A DNA stretch of 64,000 bases from Endozoicomonas gorgoniicola. GTDB taxonomy: Bacteria > Pseudomonadota > Gammaproteobacteria > Pseudomonadales > Endozoicomonadaceae. A program made the position numbers and the translations under genes. Below are positions 17,363-25,585 of this stretch, piece by piece (position 1 is the stretch's first letter; the number at the start of each line of letters is the position of its first letter). Location of the stretch: positions 3,242,501 to 3,306,500 of the forward strand of contig NZ_JAPFCC010000001.1 in assembly GCF_025562715.2 (NCBI RefSeq). Direction: 5' to 3'. Below the pieces are notes generated by a model, which was not told where the DNA came from, ran no database searches, and saw only the letters and a list, made by a program, of their open reading frames with translations.

Positions 17363-18724
17363 TCAAGATGGTGAGGCTGTTTCAATTTCGACCAGTTTGT
17401 AACCCATGTCTTCAGCGCGCTTTCTCATGTTTTTAATGACTCGGTCACGGTATTGCTCCTCGTAGTAATCCTGACCTCTATCTACGTACTCTGAGCCGTT
17501 TTTCAGCATGCTGTAAATCAGCCGGGCAAGTTTATGTGCAGTCGCTGTAATCGCTTTTGGTGCCCCCAGCTTACTTCTCATTCGACGATAATAGGCTCCC
17601 AGCGCACTTTTCGAACTCACCAGAGTCAGTGCAGCCATACGCAGAGCAGAAGCGGCCCGGTTAGGGATTCTTTTGGTCTTGCTGCTCAACACTTTGCCTC
17701 CTGATATCTTGTTTCCCGGGCTCAGTCCCAGCCAGGAACAAAAGTGCTTCACTGTCGGCCAGCGACTCATGTCTGTACCAATTTCAGAAACTACCTTCAG
17801 GGCGGTATTTTCCTCTATTCCCTCAATCGATGTCAGATCTACCCCTGTCACCCGGTAAAGGTGAGTTCTTACATCAAAAGCAGGGGCGCTGGCTGATTTG
17901 CGTTTTGCAGGCAGAGAGATACTCTCGGACTTATCATCAAACTGGTTCAACTGGTCTTCCAATGCCTTGTCACAAGCTTCAATTTGCTTTTCGTAAAAAT
18001 CATAAAGCTCAACAGACTGCTTTAAGGCAAATAGGTGTTCCACCCGGTAATGCCCATGCAGTGACTTAGCAATGACTTTCTCTGATTTTTTACAATGAGA
18101 GTCCCGGTGTTTGGCCAGTACCTCTGGGTCACGCTCTCCCGCGAGAATGGAGAGAATGATACCCATCCCCGTTTTGCCAGTGATATCCGCAACGACATTG
18201 TCCAACAACAGGTTCATTTGCCGTAAAGCTTTCTGCATGTGCTGTATGTGCGACGCCCGGTAACGGATCAGGGTTTCACGCTGACGCATATAGGCACGCA
18301 AGGCACACACCTGATCTTCAGGGCGAAAAGCTCCCTCAAGCAGGCCATGAGTATGCAGTTGTTGTAACCACTGACAGTCCTGCACATCACTTTTACGACC
18401 AGGGACGTTTTTAACATGACGAGCATTCACCAGTTTGACGTCAAGGCCGTGCTCTTCAAGCATTTCGAAAGCGGGAATCCAATAGATTCCGGTAGACTCC
18501 ATGACCACGGTCGTAATTCCGATTTTCACGAGCCATTGAGTCATCATTTCGAGATCAGAGGTAAAGCAGGCAAAAGACCGAACCGACTGTTCATCGAGCT
18601 CTTTAGGGACAGCAACAAAGTGGAACTCTGAACCAATATCAATGCCTGCAGCATAGAGGTTCACGGTTTTTAGATGGCCAGATATCCGCTTTTGAACTTT
18701 AGCCGGATTTGGGTTGTGTTTCAT
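17363..18724 (-). CDS. IS110-family transposase
   Basis: A 453-residue DEDD/serine recombinase of the IS110 family. The N-terminal RuvC-like domain shows AAGIDIGSEFHFVAV, VVMESTGIYW and RKSDVQDCQW; the C-terminal domain shows LTSIEGIEENTALKVVSEIG and FCSWLGLSPGNKISGGK, which carries the catalytic serine region. The frame is intact and may be active. The long non-coding stretch lies on its 5' side, as in IS110-group elements that encode a bridge RNA there. Confidence 0.93.
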   Translation of the reverse strand: MKHNPNPAKVQKRISGHLKTVNLYAAGIDIGSEFHFVAVPKELDEQSVRSFACFTSDLEMMTQWLVKIGITTVVMESTGIYWIPAFEMLEEHGLDVKLVNARHVKNVPGRKSDVQDCQWLQQLHTHGLLEGAFRPEDQVCALRAYMRQRETLIRYRASHIQHMQKALRQMNLLLDNVVADITGKTGMGIILSILAGERDPEVLAKHRDSHCKKSEKVIAKSLHGHYRVEHLFALKQSVELYDFYEKQIEACDKALEDQLNQFDDKSESISLPAKRKSASAPAFDVRTHLYRVTGVDLTSIEGIEENTALKVVSEIGTDMSRWPTVKHFCSWLGLSPGNKISGGKVLSSKTKRIPNRAASALRMAALTLVSSKSALGAYYRRMRSKLGAPKAITATAHKLARLIYSMLKNGSEYVDRGQDYYEEQYRDRVIKNMRKRAEDMGYKLVEIETASPS

Positions 18725-18985
18725 GACTGCGTTCCTACACTACTGAACGAAGGCATATCCGGGTATGGGGCTGTCGATCATATGCAGTCTTCTGAACGAG
18801 ATCGCCAGGCGTCATCAGTGATGCGGTCGCCAGCCTCCCGACCACGCTAAACTTCGGGCAAGAGCACCAGTGTGCGTTCGGTCTCTGGCTCGGATATGCC
18901 TCCTTCCTTATCGTAGGACGAAGAATTGAGGTTGGCAGCTAAGAGTTACTCTGGGTTGTGTGCCCGCCGGGCGGGCTAGTCCGCT
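18725..18985 (-). ncRNA. Candidate bridge-RNA region of the IS110 element
   Basis: About 260 bp of non-coding DNA separates the transposase ATG from flanking DNA. It has several small hairpin possibilities, for example around GGCGTCATCAGTGATGC and the GCCCGCCGGGCGGGC palindrome at about 18963. IS110-group elements encode their target- and donor-specifying bridge RNA in this position. The exact RNA ends and loops cannot be set by eye. Confidence 0.4.
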
Positions 18986-19135
18986 AAACTCGAGTATCAT
19001 AAATATCCACTCCAAATTCCAAAGCGTTAATCAGCAAACCAATCATAATATCGTGCATCTAAACTCGAGTATCATAAATATCCACTCCAAATTCCAAAGC
19101 GTTAATCAGCAAACCAATCATAATATCGTGCATCT
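18986..19135. repeat. Perfect 75-bp tandem duplication
   Basis: Units 18986-19060 and 19061-19135 are identical over 75 bp with no spacer. The unit is a multiple of three, so a small open frame at 18960-19247 carries a duplicated 25-residue stretch, but nothing suggests it is translated. It borders the IS110 5' end and the downstream side of the tetR gene. Confidence 0.95.
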
Positions 19136-19193
19136 TGTCTATTTTGGAAAAACAGGAAATGTGCTTACCCACACATCTGACCCACTAACCAAC

Positions 19194-19832
19194 TTATTCC
19201 TGATCCGGGCGGTGAGTTGCGGATACATTAATACAATAAGAGTGTAAGTTTTCGATGGCCATACGGGAGACTGCATGGATCATTTGTTTGGAAGTATCAT
19301 CTACGGAGTGGACTGATAACCCATTAAGTACAGTGGTAAGATAGTGACACATTACCTTGGGATTTGCTCCATCAACCAGCTGGCCTTCTTTTCGAGCTTT
19401 CTCAAAGCGCCGTTGAAGCACTTCACTCATCTCGTTGCGACACTTAATGAGGGCCTGTTTTATGGTGCTGGCTTCCGAACTACAAACCAAAGCTCCTTGA
19501 ATTATCAGGCAACCTTTGGGTTTCTCTTCACTACAATTTGCCTGTGCTGAGCCTTGTAAAATGCTTGTGATGACTTGATGTATATCATCCAGTTCTAATG
19601 CCTGAAAAAAGAATTCAGTTTCGCATCTTATGTACATATCGACAGCTTTAAGAAACAGTTCCTCTTTATTGCCGAAGGTGTCATACATACTGGGCTTGTT
19701 AATACCCATAGCCTTAGTCAGGTCTTTGACTGAGGCTCCTTCATACCCTTGACTCCAAAAAATTTTTAATGCTTCTTCCAAGGCTGTCTCTTGGTTAAAA
19801 GAACGCGGGCGGCCAGAAGTTCCAACTACCAT
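19194..19832 (-). CDS. TetR/AcrR-family repressor
   Basis: A 212-residue regulator with an N-terminal helix-turn-helix (ALKIFWSQGYEGASVKDLTKAMGINKPSMYDTFGNKEELF) and a ligand-binding C-terminal domain. It is divergent from an RND efflux operon with about 160 bp between them, so it very likely represses that operon and itself. The palindrome at 19957-19968 is the natural operator candidate. Confidence 0.9.
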   Translation of the reverse strand: MVVGTSGRPRSFNQETALEEALKIFWSQGYEGASVKDLTKAMGINKPSMYDTFGNKEELFLKAVDMYIRCETEFFFQALELDDIHQVITSILQGSAQANCSEEKPKGCLIIQGALVCSSEASTIKQALIKCRNEMSEVLQRRFEKARKEGQLVDGANPKVMCHYLTTVLNGLSVHSVDDTSKQMIHAVSRMAIENLHSYCINVSATHRPDQE

Positions 19833-19956
19833 GATTTTTCTGTCATTTACTATGAAAATGTTTAAATCTTAATGTGGCTGTCATACGTTGTCTATAGATA
19901 ATAACTACTCATTTTTATAGATTATTCTTGATTTAAATCAATATATATACTTATCA

Positions 19957-19968
19957 TACCGATCGGTA
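19957..19968. promoter_or_regulatory. Candidate TetR operator
   Basis: TACCGATCGGTA is a perfect 12-bp palindrome 25 bp upstream of the adaptor gene. A TATCAT (-10-like) hexamer overlaps its left side and a TTGATT lies 18 bp before that, so binding would block the efflux promoter. Confidence 0.6.
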
Positions 19969-19992
19969 CAAAATCAGTCTGAGGATGGTGAG

Positions 19993-21219
19993 ATGATAGG
20001 TAAATACCTTGGTTTTCCCCTTTTTCTTATCTCAATTGCAGCACTTTTTGTGCTGTCGGGATGTCAGGATTCACATGCAGTATCATCTGAGAAAACACCT
20101 CCGCCTCCAAGGGTTGAAGTGGCTCAGGTGTTAGTTGAAAAAATAACAGAGCTAGATGAGTACACAGGTCGTTTGGAATCTCCGCAGACAGTGACAGTAG
20201 TGCCTCGTGTGTCAGGCTACGTTGACAGGGTCGATTTTAAAGAGGGAAGCATGGTTGAAGTGGGTGATGTCCTCTTCTCTATTGATAGTCGATGGTTCAC
20301 AGCTGAAGTTACACGGATCAAAGCTGAACTAAGCAGCGCTCAAACGAGTTTGAATCAAGCGATTAAAGATTATGAGCGTGTTCTGCGCCTGGGTAAAACT
20401 AAGGCTATTTCGCAGGAAACCATTGATGCACGATTTGCTGACAAGCAGCGCAGTATTGCAAGCGTATCAGCGTTAAAAGCAGCCTTGGCCAAGGCAGAGC
20501 TGGATCTGGAATTTACACTGGTTCGCGCACCTATCGCAGGTAAAGTATCGAATGCCGAAGTCACTAAGGGTAACTACGTTACGACTGGTCAAACAGTGTT
20601 GACCTCTTTGGTATCTACGTCTCATATGTATGCTTACTTTGATGTTGATGAGCGAAGTTTTTTTAAGTATCAAAAGCTTAATGGCTTCCTGCCAACAGGT
20701 GGTGAAATGGATAATAATGTAGTGCAAATGTCCCTGGCGAATGATACTGGCTACCCGCACGTTGGTCACATTGATTTTGTCGACAATGCCATTGATGAAG
20801 CTACTGGAACCATTCGTGTTCGCGCAGTCTTTGATAATAAAGCACAAAACTTACTTCCAGGTATGTTTGCCAAACTGCGTATCGCTGGATCTGAGAGCTA
20901 TCAGGGCGTGCTGATCGATAACAAAGCAATTGGCACCGATCTGAACAATAAGTACGTACTGGTTCTTGGTGAAGACAACATTGTTCAGTATCGGGCAATC
21001 TCTCTTGGTGAAGGTGTGAATGGCTTGCGTATCGTGTCCTCTGGCCTCAATGCAGGTGACAGGATTGTCGTAAATGGCCTGCAACGTGTGAGACCCAATA
21101 TGGCTGTGACGCCTGACGAGGTTCCTATGGTTGATGACAACACCTTAGTGAATATTCGTCAGCAACAGGCACTACTTGATAAGCAGCGCAGTCAGCTTCT
21201 GACTTTGCAAGGGAACTGA
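19993..21219 (+). CDS. RND efflux periplasmic adaptor (MexE-like)
   Basis: A 408-residue membrane-fusion protein that links the RND pump to an outer-membrane channel. The lipobox LSGC near residue 23 marks a lipoprotein. The biotinyl-lipoyl-like halves (VVPRVSGYVDRVDFKEGSMVEVGD and LVRAPIAGKVSNAEVTKG) flank a coiled-coil hairpin. It is the first gene of a two-gene operon, 15 bp ahead of the pump. The pattern is closest to MexE. Confidence 0.92.
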   Translation: MIGKYLGFPLFLISIAALFVLSGCQDSHAVSSEKTPPPPRVEVAQVLVEKITELDEYTGRLESPQTVTVVPRVSGYVDRVDFKEGSMVEVGDVLFSIDSRWFTAEVTRIKAELSSAQTSLNQAIKDYERVLRLGKTKAISQETIDARFADKQRSIASVSALKAALAKAELDLEFTLVRAPIAGKVSNAEVTKGNYVTTGQTVLTSLVSTSHMYAYFDVDERSFFKYQKLNGFLPTGGEMDNNVVQMSLANDTGYPHVGHIDFVDNAIDEATGTIRVRAVFDNKAQNLLPGMFAKLRIAGSESYQGVLIDNKAIGTDLNNKYVLVLGEDNIVQYRAISLGEGVNGLRIVSSGLNAGDRIVVNGLQRVRPNMAVTPDEVPMVDDNTLVNIRQQQALLDKQRSQLLTLQGN

Positions 21220-21234
21220 TAGGGAATCGTTGCA

Positions 21235-24200
21235 ATGTTTTCTCAGTTTTTTATACGTCGGCCGATCTTCGCTTCCGTTCTATCAATACTGATTTTTATC
21301 GGTGGTGCGATTGCTGTGTGGCAACTGCCTGTCACCGAGTACCCGGAAGTGGTTCCACCGACAGTGGTTGTTACAGCAACGTATCCGGGAGCAAACCCTA
21401 AGGTCATAGCAGATACGGTTGCCTCTCCACTTGAAGAAGAAATAAACGGTGTTGAAGACATGCTGTATATGTCTTCACAAGCGACTTCAGATGGTGTGAT
21501 GACCTTAACGGTGACATTTGCCATTGGTACGAACGTAGATAAAGCGCAGACTCTTGTTCAGAGTCGTGTAGATCGTGCTTTACCTCGTTTACCGGAAACC
21601 GTGCAGCGACTGGGTGTGGTGACGGAGAAGTCATCGCCTGATTTGACGATGGTGATTCACCTGATTTCACCAGACGAGCGCTATGATTCGCTGTATCTGG
21701 CTAACTATGCAGCGCTAAACGTCAAAGATGAACTGGCTCGGATTGAAGGTGTGGGTGCTGTTCGTCTGTTTGGTGGCGGCGAGTACAGTATGCGCATCTG
21801 GCTAGATCCTGACAAGGTTGCCAGTCTGGACATGAATCCAGGCGAAGTCATTGCTGCGATTCAGGAACAAAACCAACAGGCTGCGGCTGGTAGCTTGGGG
21901 GCTCAGCCCAGTGGTAGCTCTGACTTCCAGTTATTGATCAATGTCAAAGGCCGTCTGAGCGAAGTTGAAGAATTTGAAAATATCATCATTAAAGTGGGTG
22001 ATGATGGTCAGGTAAATCGTCTCAAAGATGTTGCTCGTATTGAGCTGGGTGCGGAAAACTATTCTCTACGTTCTTTATTGGATAACCAGGATGCTGTTGC
22101 TATTCCTATTTTCCAGGCGTCCGGGTCGAATGCTATTCAGATTTCTGACGACGTAAGAGCAAAAATGGCGGAGCTATCAAAAAGTTTCCCCCAGGGTGTG
22201 AGTTACGAAATTGTTTATGACCCGACGGTATTCGTACGTGGTTCGATTGAAGCCGTTGTACAGACATTATTTGAAGCGTTGTTGCTGGTCGTACTGGTTG
22301 TAGTCCTGTTCTTACAAACCTGGCGCGCCTCGATTATCCCGTTAGTAGCAGTACCGGTTTCTCTGGTTGGTACGTTTGCCTTCATGTATTTGATGGGCTT
22401 CTCGTTAAATGCTCTGTCATTGTTTGGTTTGGTTCTGGCGATCGGCATCGTTGTCGATGACGCCATAGTGGTGGTAGAAAACGTAGAGCGAAACATTGAA
22501 GAAGGGCTTGCACCCGTTGCAGCTACGGAAAAAGCGATGCGCGAAGTTACCGGGCCGATCGTCGCGACAACGCTGGTACTGGCTGCTGTGTTTATTCCAA
22601 CAGCCTTTATGTCCGGGCTGACCGGACAATTCTATAAACAATTTGCACTAACAATTACTGTCTCAACCTTTATTTCAGCAATCAACTCCCTGACATTAAG
22701 TCCTGCGTTGTCAGCCCTGCTGTTGCGTGGTCACGATCAACCGAAAGATTGGTTAACTCGTGTCATGGATAGCCTCTTTGGCCGCTTTATCTTTACGCCA
22801 TTCAACAAGCTGTTTAAGCGTGGCTCCATAGCGTATGGCTATACAGTGAAGAAGGTCATCCGCCTGGGGGCTGTGATTGGCTTGATGTATATTGGCTTGT
22901 TAGGACTGACAGCGTATCAGTTTGATCAGACACCAACGGGTTACGTGCCAGGTCAGGATAAGCAATATCTGGTGGCCTTTGCGCAACTGCCAGATGCTGC
23001 ATCACTCGAACGTACCGATGCGGTTATTCGAGAAATGTCGGAAATTGCTTTGGCTCAACCAGGGGTTGAACATTCAGTCGCTTTCCCGGGTCTGAGTATT
23101 AACGGCTTCACCAATAGCCCGAATAGCGGAGTTGTGTTTACCCCTTTAGCAGACTTTGATGAGCGGCAGGCCCCGAACTTGAGTGCCAATGCGATTGCTG
23201 CGCAGCTAAACCAGAAATTCGCTTCGATTCCTGACGCCTTTATCGCTATTTTCCCTCCGCCACCCGTTCAGGGGTTGGGAACGATTGGTGGTTTCCGTCT
23301 TCAAATTCAGGACAAAGCCAATCATGGTTACGAGGCTTTATATAGAGTGACTCAGCAAGTGATTATGAAAGCCTGGGCTCATCCTGCGCTAACGGGTATA
23401 TTCTCAAGCTATCAGGTCAACGTACCACAGCTGGATCTGGATATTGACCGTACTAAAGCGCTCAAGCACGACCTGTCACTAAACGATGTGTTCTCCACTT
23501 TGCAGTCATATATGGGCAGTACCTATGTGAATGATATTAACCGCTTTGGTCGAACTTACCAGGTCAATGTTCAGGCTGATGAAGAGTTCCGACAGACGCC
23601 AGAACAGATTCGGCAACTGAAAGTCCGCAATGCAGACGGGGAAATGATTCCGCTCGGTGCCTTTGTTGACGTGAACTACAGTGCAGGACCAGATCGTGTG
23701 ATGCATTACAACGCTTACACAACGGCTGAAGTAAATGGTAGCCCGATGCCTGGTTTTAGCTCTGGAGAAGCTCAAGCTGCAATTGAGCAGATTCTTGCTG
23801 AAACGTTACCTATAGGTATGGCTTACGAATGGACTCAACTGACTTATCAGCAGAAGCTGGCAGGCAATACTGCGACCCTGATTTACCCATTGGTGATCTT
23901 ATTGGTATTTTTAGTGCTGGCCGCACAGTATGAGAATGTTCGTTTGCCAATGGCTATCATACTGATCATTCCGATGACGCTGCTTTCAGCTATCAGTGGT
24001 GTGATTCTATGGGGTAGCGATAATAACATCTTTACCCAGATTGGTTTGATTGTACTGGTCGGTCTGGCAACTAAGAACGCAATTTTGATCGTTGAGTTCG
24101 CTAAGGAACTGCAGGATAAAGGTTACACACTGATGGAAGCGATACTAGAGGCTTCACACCTTCGTTTGCGACCGATTCTGATGACGTCAATCGCCTTTAT

Positions 24201-24405
24201 TATGGGAGTCGTCCCTATGGTGTTCTCTACTGGCGCAGGCTCAGAAATGCGACAGGCGATGGGGATCGCTGTATTTTCCGGTATGATTGGTGTGACTGTA
24301 TTTGGTTTGCTACTAACTCCATTGTTTTACTACGTGCTTGCGAAAAACAGCACAGAGAAGAAAAGTGAAGCGCAGCAAAACCTGATATCTGAGTCAGTGA
24401 ATTAG
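21235..24405 (+). CDS. HAE1-family RND multidrug transporter (MexF-like)
   Basis: A 1056-residue inner-membrane drug/proton antiporter. It starts MFSQFFIRRPIFASVLSILI and has the EYPEVVPPTVVV motif, GIVVDDAIVVVENVERNI (the transmembrane aspartate pair for proton relay) and the second-half repeat QIGLIVLVGLATKNAILIVEFA. Full length with no break. Similarity to MexF is strong from memory; substrate range cannot be read from sequence. No outer-membrane factor follows, so a channel encoded elsewhere must be used. Confidence 0.95.
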   Translation: MFSQFFIRRPIFASVLSILIFIGGAIAVWQLPVTEYPEVVPPTVVVTATYPGANPKVIADTVASPLEEEINGVEDMLYMSSQATSDGVMTLTVTFAIGTNVDKAQTLVQSRVDRALPRLPETVQRLGVVTEKSSPDLTMVIHLISPDERYDSLYLANYAALNVKDELARIEGVGAVRLFGGGEYSMRIWLDPDKVASLDMNPGEVIAAIQEQNQQAAAGSLGAQPSGSSDFQLLINVKGRLSEVEEFENIIIKVGDDGQVNRLKDVARIELGAENYSLRSLLDNQDAVAIPIFQASGSNAIQISDDVRAKMAELSKSFPQGVSYEIVYDPTVFVRGSIEAVVQTLFEALLLVVLVVVLFLQTWRASIIPLVAVPVSLVGTFAFMYLMGFSLNALSLFGLVLAIGIVVDDAIVVVENVERNIEEGLAPVAATEKAMREVTGPIVATTLVLAAVFIPTAFMSGLTGQFYKQFALTITVSTFISAINSLTLSPALSALLLRGHDQPKDWLTRVMDSLFGRFIFTPFNKLFKRGSIAYGYTVKKVIRLGAVIGLMYIGLLGLTAYQFDQTPTGYVPGQDKQYLVAFAQLPDAASLERTDAVIREMSEIALAQPGVEHSVAFPGLSINGFTNSPNSGVVFTPLADFDERQAPNLSANAIAAQLNQKFASIPDAFIAIFPPPPVQGLGTIGGFRLQIQDKANHGYEALYRVTQQVIMKAWAHPALTGIFSSYQVNVPQLDLDIDRTKALKHDLSLNDVFSTLQSYMGSTYVNDINRFGRTYQVNVQADEEFRQTPEQIRQLKVRNADGEMIPLGAFVDVNYSAGPDRVMHYNAYTTAEVNGSPMPGFSSGEAQAAIEQILAETLPIGMAYEWTQLTYQQKLAGNTATLIYPLVILLVFLVLAAQYENVRLPMAIILIIPMTLLSAISGVILWGSDNNIFTQIGLIVLVGLATKNAILIVEFAKELQDKGYTLMEAILEASHLRLRPILMTSIAFIMGVVPMVFSTGAGSEMRQAMGIAVFSGMIGVTVFGLLLTPLFYYVLAKNSTEKKSEAQQNLISESVN

Positions 24406-24417
24406 TCCATTGACTGA

Positions 24418-24444
24418 TCCCTCTATTCTGAGTGATTAGAGGGA
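24418..24444 (+). terminator. Terminator after the efflux operon
   Basis: TCCCTCTA/TAGAGGGA stem of 8 bp with an 11-nt loop, 12 bp after the pump stop. No clear T-run. Confidence 0.55.
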
Positions 24445-24631
24445 CTACCCTGATGATTGAGGCGAATGCCCTGATTGCTGATACCGGAGACCAGATGGCC
24501 ATGGAGCGATGGCCGGACAAAACCAGTGACAGCACTTACTGTAAAGCTTCGCCAATTCTACTTACGAAATATTGGAAGCCTCTGGTTACAGAGACTGTGT
24601 ACTTGGTAATACGAAGTTAGGAAACAATAAA

Positions 24632-25306
24632 ATGAAGATTCTCTTTATTCTGACATCCCATGATGCTCTGGGTGATACGGATAAGAAAACAGGGTTCTGG
24701 GTTGAAGAGTTTGCCGCTCCTTATTATGTTTTTAAAGATGCAGGCGCCGAAATTACTCTCTGCTCCCCCGCAGGCGGACACCCACCCATTGACCCAAACA
24801 GTGCGCTTCCTGATTTTCAGACAGACTCAACCAGACGCTTCGACCATGATAATGAAGCACAGCAACAGCTGGCCAATACACTAAAACTGTCTGACGTATC
24901 AGCCTCTGACTTTGATGCAGTTTTTTATCCCGGAGGTCATGGACCACTTTGGGATTTAGTCAGTGACCAAATGTCTATCGCACTCATTGAGACCTTTATC
25001 CGACAGAATAAACCAGTCTCTGCCGTATGCCATGCATCAGCGGTGTTATTGAGTGCCAATGATAATGGACAACCGTTGCTCCAGGGTAAAAAGGTAACTG
25101 GCTTTAGTAATACTGAAGAAGAGGCAGTGGGTCTGACCAATGTAGTCCCCTTCCTTCTGGAGGATGAGCTGGGCCACAAAGGTGGCTTATACAGCAAAGG
25201 AGAAGACTGGGAACCTTATATTGTTGAGGATGGCTTGCTGATTACCGGCCAAAATCCCGCGTCTTCCGAGGCTGTTGCACAAGCCGTTCTGATGAAAGTC
25301 AAATAA
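24632..25306 (+). CDS. DJ-1/PfpI family protein (Hsp31-like)
   Basis: A 224-residue class I glutamine-amidotransferase-like protein; relatives act as glyoxalase III, deglycase or chaperone. The nucleophile elbow is SAVCHASAVLL; the acidic partner lies in GFWVEEFAAPYYVF; FYPGGHGPLWDL is the family motif. The ATG at 24632 has AGGAA eight bases upstream; the longer frame adds an unlikely N-terminus. It follows the efflux operon but is separated by a hairpin and about 225 bp. Cytosolic stress role inferred. Confidence 0.88.
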   Translation: MKILFILTSHDALGDTDKKTGFWVEEFAAPYYVFKDAGAEITLCSPAGGHPPIDPNSALPDFQTDSTRRFDHDNEAQQQLANTLKLSDVSASDFDAVFYPGGHGPLWDLVSDQMSIALIETFIRQNKPVSAVCHASAVLLSANDNGQPLLQGKKVTGFSNTEEEAVGLTNVVPFLLEDELGHKGGLYSKGEDWEPYIVEDGLLITGQNPASSEAVAQAVLMKVK

Positions 25307-25314
25307 TGTATTTT

Positions 25315-25352
25315 CAGTCAAGAGCTCTCTCTGACTGGGGCGCTCTTGACTG
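25315..25352 (+). terminator. Hairpin after the DJ-1/PfpI gene
   Basis: An 11-bp perfect stem CAGTCAAGAGC/GCTCTTGACTG with a 16-nt loop lies 8 bp after the stop. Confidence 0.6.
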
Positions 25353-25538
25353 TTCAACCATGATAAGAAGCTGTTCACGATCCTGTTTTTGCTAAATCAC
25401 CCTCTTCATCCTTGTTGTTATCCGTCATAGACGAGAGGGCAGAAAAGCCACGCAGCCTGTGCTTGCTATTACATCGGGCGCTGCGGCAAAGCTGGGAACG
25501 GACATAACGATATTGCGTTGATCGCGACTAATACAAGC

Positions 25539-25573
25539 GAGAGCCAGGGGGCTGAACTTTAAGCCTGGCTCTC
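25539..25573 (-). terminator. Hairpin after the secreted protease gene
   Basis: A 10-bp perfect stem GAGAGCCAGG/CCTGGCTCTC with a 15-nt loop lies immediately 3' of the protease stop on the minus strand. Confidence 0.6.
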
Positions 25574-25585
25574 ATATGAGTGTAT

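Noticed and set aside
18986..19135. Possible CRISPR-like repeat
   Set aside because: It is a direct 75-bp duplication without spacers; no cas genes or regular repeat-spacer pattern anywhere in the window.
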